Source of the DNA: KBS50 sp042434095
Lineage (GTDB): Bacteria; Actinomycetota; Actinomycetes; Mycobacteriales; Micromonosporaceae
Assembly (NCBI RefSeq): GCF_042434095.1
Contig: NZ_JBHLUE010000012.1
Location: 98,282-162,281, forward strand
Length of the DNA stretch: 64,000 bases
Direction of reading: 5' to 3'
The position numbers were made by a program, and so were the translations under genes. The notes below the pieces were generated by a model. It had not been told where the DNA came from, ran no database searches, and saw only the letters and a program-made list of their open reading frames with translations. Positions 60,214-64,000 of the stretch are shown here, piece after piece (within the stretch, counting starts at the first letter, position 1; every line of letters starts with the position of its first letter).

Positions 60214-63200
60214 TCAGCTGCTCCCGTCCGTGTCGGCGCGCTGCGCCGTGGCGGCCCGGCCACCGGCGCCCCGGCCGCCGGCGTCGTGGCGGCCCTCGGC
60301 CTTCACCCGGGCCGAACGCTCCCGCTCCAGCCGTTGGGCCTCCTGGGCCGCGTCGGTGGTGACGACCGGGAAGGCCGGCCCCTGGTCCAGCCCGGCGCGC
60401 CGGCGGTAGTCGGCCACCAGGTCCAGCAACGCCCTGCCGGTGGGCCGGCGGCCGGAGCGGAGGTCGCAGGTGCCCACCTTGCTCTCCTGGATGAGCACGT
60501 TGGGGTCCAGGGTGATCCCGAACAGGTCGTTGGCCGCGTCGCCGCGGACCAGGCCCTCGTAGCCGAAGTGGTACGGCAGCCAGATCTGGTGGATCTTCCG
60601 GCCCTCCACCCGCAGCGGCGTCAGCCGGTCGGTCACCAGCACCCGGGCCTCGATGGCGGCCCGGCTCGAGACCAACGTGGCCCAGCCCAGGTGCTCCAGC
60701 CCGCGCTCCGCGGCCAGCTCCGGGGACACCTCGACGAACATCTCCGGCTGCAACTCGGCCAGGTGGCGCACCGTCCGGCTCATCCCGCCGGCCGTGTGGT
60801 GCTCGGTGAGCCGGCTGACCATGAAGACGTACGGGAAGACGTCGCTGTGCTGCTGCGGCGGGCTCGGGTTGATCGGGTTGTCCGGCCGGTCGTACGTCTT
60901 GCGGGTCGGGTTGCTCTGCTGCCCGTAGAGCGGGTTGCGGATCGGCGACTCGGCCGGCTCGTAGTGCGTCGGCATCGGGCCGTCGATCAGCCCGCTCGGC
61001 ACGTACAGCCAGCCCTTGCCGTCGCCCTGCATGATGAACGGGTCGTCGCCGGCGATCCCCTCGACGCCGCTGGTGCCCTCGGGCGGGCGGTACGAGGGCG
61101 GCTTCGTCTTCTCGAAGTCCGGCACGTCGTACCCGGTCCACTCCCCCTTGTCGGCGTCCCACCAGACGTACTTCTTCCGCTCGCTCCACGGCCGGCCCTC
61201 GGGGTCGGCGGAGGCGCGGTTGTACAGCGTGCGCCGGTTGGCCGGCCACGCCCAGCCCCACTCGGCGGCCACCCAGTCCTGCTCGTGCCGGGACTTGCGC
61301 CGGGCCGCCTGGTTCACCCCGTCGGCGTAGACGCCGGAGTAGATCCAGCAGCCCATCGCCGTGGACCCGTCCTCCTTGGCCTCCAGGTAGCTGGCCAGCG
61401 GACGGCCGGTGGTCACGTCGTACCCGTTGATCTCGCGCAGCACCGCCTCGGCGCTGGGCTCGACGTGCGGACCGTGCGTGGGGTAGTCCCAGGCCAGGTC
61501 GAGCAGCGCCCGGTCCCGCGGCTGCGTCGAGCCGGCCAGCTTCTCCCGGATGACCCGGCCCAGGTGGTAGAAGAACCACAGCTCGGAGCGGCAGTCGCCC
61601 GGCGGGTCGACGGCCTTCTCCCGCCACTGCAGCAGCCGCTGGGTCTGGGTGAAGGTGCCCTCCTTCTCCACGTGCGAGGCGGCCGGCAGGAAGAACACCT
61701 CGGTGCGGCACTCTTCCGGCACGATCTCGCCGGTGGCCACCTCGGGACCGTTCTTCCAGAAGGTGGCGCTCTCGATCATGAACAGGTCGCGCACCACGAG
61801 CCAGTCCAGGTTCGCCATGCCCAGCCGCTGGGCCCGGCCGTGCGCCGAGCCGACGGCCGGGTTCTGGCCGAGCAGGAAGTAGCCCTTGACCTTCCCGTCG
61901 ATCATGTTGAGGACGGTCTGGTACGTGCCGTGGTCGCCGGTCATCCGCGGCAGGTAGCCGTAGCCGAAGTCGTTCTCCGGCGTGGCCGCGTCGCCCCAGT
62001 ACGCCTTCAACAGGCTGGCCGCGTAGGCCCGGGCGCCACCCCAGAAGCCCTTCTGGCCGGGGTGGCGGATGCTGTCCACCCACTCGTCGAAGGTCGGGTG
62101 GTCGGCGTGGTGCGGCATCGGCAGGTAGCCGGGCAGCAGGTTGAACAGCGTCGGGATGTCCGTCGAGCCCTGGATGCTGGCGTGCCCGCGCAGCGCCATG
62201 ATGCCGCCGCCGGGCCGGCCGACGTTGCCCAGCAGCAGCTGGATGATCGCCCCGGTCCGGATGTACTGCACGCCCACGGTGTGCTGGGTCCAGCCCACCG
62301 AGTAGACCAGGACGCCGGTGCGGTCCCGGCCGGAGTTCTCGGTCCAGGCCCGGCACAGCTCGAGGAAGCGCTCCTGCGGGATGCCGCAGACCTGCTCCAC
62401 CATCTCGGGGGTGTAGCGGGCGTAGTGCCGCTTGACGATCTGGTAGACGCAGCGCGGGTGCTGCAGCGTCTCGTCCCGGTCGACCTCGCTGCCCACGGGC
62501 GCGCCGTGCGACTCGTGCCGTAGCCCGGCCGCGGTCTCCCGCTGGGTGGCGGTCTCCTCCTGCGAACCGTCCGTGGTGTGGCCCTGATATTGCCAGCTGC
62601 CCTGGTGGTAGCTGCCGGTGTCGGGGTCGAAGCCGGAGAACAGCCCGTCCAGCTCCTCGGTGTCCCGGAAGTCCTCGCCCACGATCGTGGCCGCGTTGGT
62701 GTACGCCACGACGTACTCGCGGAAGTCGAGCTCGTTGTCGAGGATGTACCGCACCACGCCGCCGAGCAGCGCGATGTCGGTGCCGGCCCGGATCGGCAGA
62801 TAGCTGTCGGCCAGCGCGCTGGTGCGGGTGAACCGCGGGTCGACATGGAAGACCTTGGCGCCGCGCCGCTTGGCCTCCATCACCCACTGGAAGCCCACCG
62901 GGTGGGCCTCGGCCATGTTGGAACCCTGGATGACGATGACGTCAGCGTGGGCGAGGTTCTGCTGGAAGTCCGTGGCGCCGCCGCGGCCGAAGCTGGTCCC
63001 CAGACCGGGGACGGTGGCGGAGTGTCAAATACGGGCCTGGTTCTCGATCTGTAGCGCGCCGGCCGCCGTGAACAACTTCTTGATGAGGTAGTTCTCCTCG
63101 TTGTCCAGCGTCGCGCCGCCCAGGCTGGCGAAGCCCAGCGTCCGGTTCAGCGGTCGCCCCTCGGAGTCCGCGTCCTCCCAGGTCTGCGCGCGGGCGGCGA

Positions 63201-63594
63201 TGACCCGATCGGCGATCATGTCGAGAGCGACGTCGAGGTCCAGGTCCTCCCACTCGGTGCCGTACGGCCGCCGGTAGCGGACCTTCGTCTGCCGCAGCTC
63301 GCTGGTGACCAGGTTCTTGCTGGCCGAGCCCTTGGGGCACAGCCGGCCGCGGGAGATCGGGCTGTCCGGGTCGCCCTCGATCTGCAGGATCTGGTTGTCC
63401 CGGGCGTACACGCGCTGACCGCACCCCACGGCGCAGTACGGGCAGACCGACCGGGCGACCGTGTCGGCCTGCTCGGTGCGCGGTTCGAGGGCCTTGGAGC
63501 GCGCCGACTTCGCGGCAGCCCCCCGCCCCAGCGGGTCCGTGCCGGTGAGCTGCCGGTATACCGGCCACTCCCCGAGCCAGGTACGCACGCCCAC
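60214..63594 (-). CDS. fdhA: Selenocysteine-containing formate dehydrogenase, catalytic subunit
   Basis: 1126 residues when the TGA at 63025-63027 is read as selenocysteine (residue about 190). The N-terminal half has CPYCAVGC (first [4Fe-4S]) and GDPDSPISRGRLCPKG. The Sec lies in ARI-U-HSATVPGLGTSFGRGGATD, where homologues have Sec or Cys as the Mo/W ligand. Molybdopterin-binding blocks follow, ending with a MoCo-dinucleotide domain (FPYVFMVSRLTEHHTAGGM). No Tat signal is seen, so it faces the cytoplasm. Of two GTG starts, 63594 gives the usual GVRTWL opening with AAGGGAGG at good spacing; 63603 is too close to it. Confidence 0.95.
62985..63027 (-). promoter_or_regulatory. SECIS element for selenocysteine insertion in fdhA
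   Basis: Directly after the TGA on the minus strand, GTCCCC-GGTCT-GGGGAC forms a 6-bp stem with the apical loop GGUCU (62996-63012). E. coli fdhF has the same GGUCU loop at about the same distance from its UGA. SelB binds this loop to deliver Sec-tRNA. Confidence 0.85.
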
Positions 63595-63747
63595 GTACGG
63601 CACCTCCCTTGGCCGTTGGTCGGCCTGCCGTCCACCCCCGGAAGGGCCGGACGGACCGACAATAGATCAGCTACCCACGGCCCGCACGATGAACCCTCGG
63701 CACGGAAAAGAAGCGCCCTCGGTTCTGGAGGGCTGCGCGACCACGAT

Positions 63748-63801
63748 GCAAGGAAGGGCCCCTTCTTATCGTTTCCGGTAGAGCAGGGGTCCCCTGTTAA
63801 C
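63748..63801. repeat. 54-bp palindromic element, copy 3
   Basis: It shares the AGGAAGGGCCCCTT left arm and an AGGGGTCCCCTGTTAAC right part with copies 1 and 2 and has the ATCGTTTCCGGTAG centre. It is the most divergent copy and has the orientation of copy 2. It lies between the fdhA promoter region and the gene that ends at 63876. Confidence 0.8.
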
Positions 63802-63811
63802 GGGTCCGGGA

Positions 63812-63855
63812 GATGCCGCTGGCCGGGTCCCCGGTGTGGGGCCCGGCCAGCGGCA
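63812..63855 (-). terminator. Strong hairpin downstream of the gene at the window end
   Basis: ATGCCGCTGGCCGGG and CCCGGCCAGCGGCAT are perfect 15-bp complements around a 14-base loop, 20 bases after the stop of the minus-strand gene at 63876. No U-tract follows. It should terminate that transcript and protects fdhA from readthrough. Confidence 0.8.
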
Positions 63856-63875
63856 TGGGTGGTGTGGTGGTGGTG

Positions 63876-64000
63876 TCAGCTGTTCCAGTACTGGGCGGTC
63901 AGGTCGGCGGCCTGGGACTCCCACTTCGCGTAGGCGTCGGGGTAGGCCGAGACCTGGACCTTCTGCGCGGCGTCGGTCAACGGCATGTCCTGCCAGCCCG
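63876..64000 (-). CDS. C-terminal end of an unidentified protein
   Basis: The last 41 residues of a gene that starts outside the window: GWQDMPLTDAAQKVQVSAYP, then DAYAKWESQAADLTAQYWNS. The pattern AAQxVQxSAYPDAYAKWE reminds me of the end of secreted actinobacterial cell-wall hydrolases and related proteins, but from memory only. The frame is well supported by composition. The hairpin at 63812-63855 ends it. Confidence 0.6.
   Translation of the reverse strand, partial: GWQDMPLTDAAQKVQVSAYPDAYAKWESQAADLTAQYWNS

Noticed and set aside
60214..63594. Frameshift or nonsense pseudogene in fdhA
   Set aside because: The TGA at 63025-63027 is at the position of the Mo/W-ligating Sec/Cys, the downstream frame is the same and is conserved, and selA, selB and selC are nearby. 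Read as selenocysteine.

Overview
The window is 64 kb of very GC-rich DNA with almost no non-coding space, frequent GTG starts and 1- or 4-base stop/start overlaps. The gene content (FtsR, GarA, DUF881/small-basic-protein block, DUF5999, cydAB, DivIVA-domain protein, HspR-type HAIR operator) is that of an actinobacterium. The style of the intergenic repeats and the gene set suggest the family Micromonosporaceae. The family is an inference; the phylum is secure.

Region by region. 1-13 kb holds housekeeping and accessory genes: a phosphotransferase, a pentapeptide-repeat protein, an Hsp20 gene with a clear promoter and HAIR operator, MFS exporters, a XerC/D-like recombinase, an AidB-like acyl-CoA dehydrogenase, a GntR regulator, a thymidine kinase and a glycerophosphodiester phosphodiesterase. 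13-24 kb holds a LuxR-type regulator with internal repeats, an acyltransferase, the cytochrome bd oxidase pair cydA-cydB behind a large operator-like dyad, a PadR regulator with a coupled membrane protein, Nudix, patatin and SDR genes and a MccF-like peptidase. 24.4-25.0 kb is the one AT-enriched, gene-poor stretch. It leads into a second tyrosine recombinase whose start codon lies inside a perfect inverted repeat. 25-32 kb is a minus-strand run (SDR, EEP hydrolase, epimerase, methyltransferase, peptide deformylase, PabB) facing a CadD-type transporter.

32-48 kb contains the glycine cleavage gene gcvP behind a glycine riboswitch, a sirtuin, a coupled truncated-globin / flavohaemoprotein / DivIVA-domain operon, and a block that I recall as matching the Mycobacterium tuberculosis Rv1822-Rv1830 order: pgsA, DUF881, small basic protein, DUF881, gcvH, garA, ftsR, DUF151 nuclease, MerR. 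48-53 kb holds a MarR regulator, a SpoIIE-type phosphatase, a tandem universal stress protein, a helix-hairpin-helix protein and several small proteins.

53.5-63.6 kb is the most distinctive part: a selenocysteine module. It encodes selB, selA and tRNA-Sec (selC), then, past a nitrilase-family gene, a three-subunit formate dehydrogenase (fdhA, fdhB, nrfD-like). The catalytic subunit has an in-frame TGA at residue about 190, followed by a hairpin with a GGUCU loop resembling the SECIS of E. coli fdhF. selD, fdhD and fdhE are not in the window.

Repeats run through the window. A 54-bp palindromic element occurs three times (10.7, 30.3 and 63.8 kb). Intergenic elements contain GTCGATCATG. Several genes carry in-frame minisatellites with units of 9, 30 or 57 bp. 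I see no CRISPR array, rRNA, prophage structural genes or secondary-metabolite cluster.
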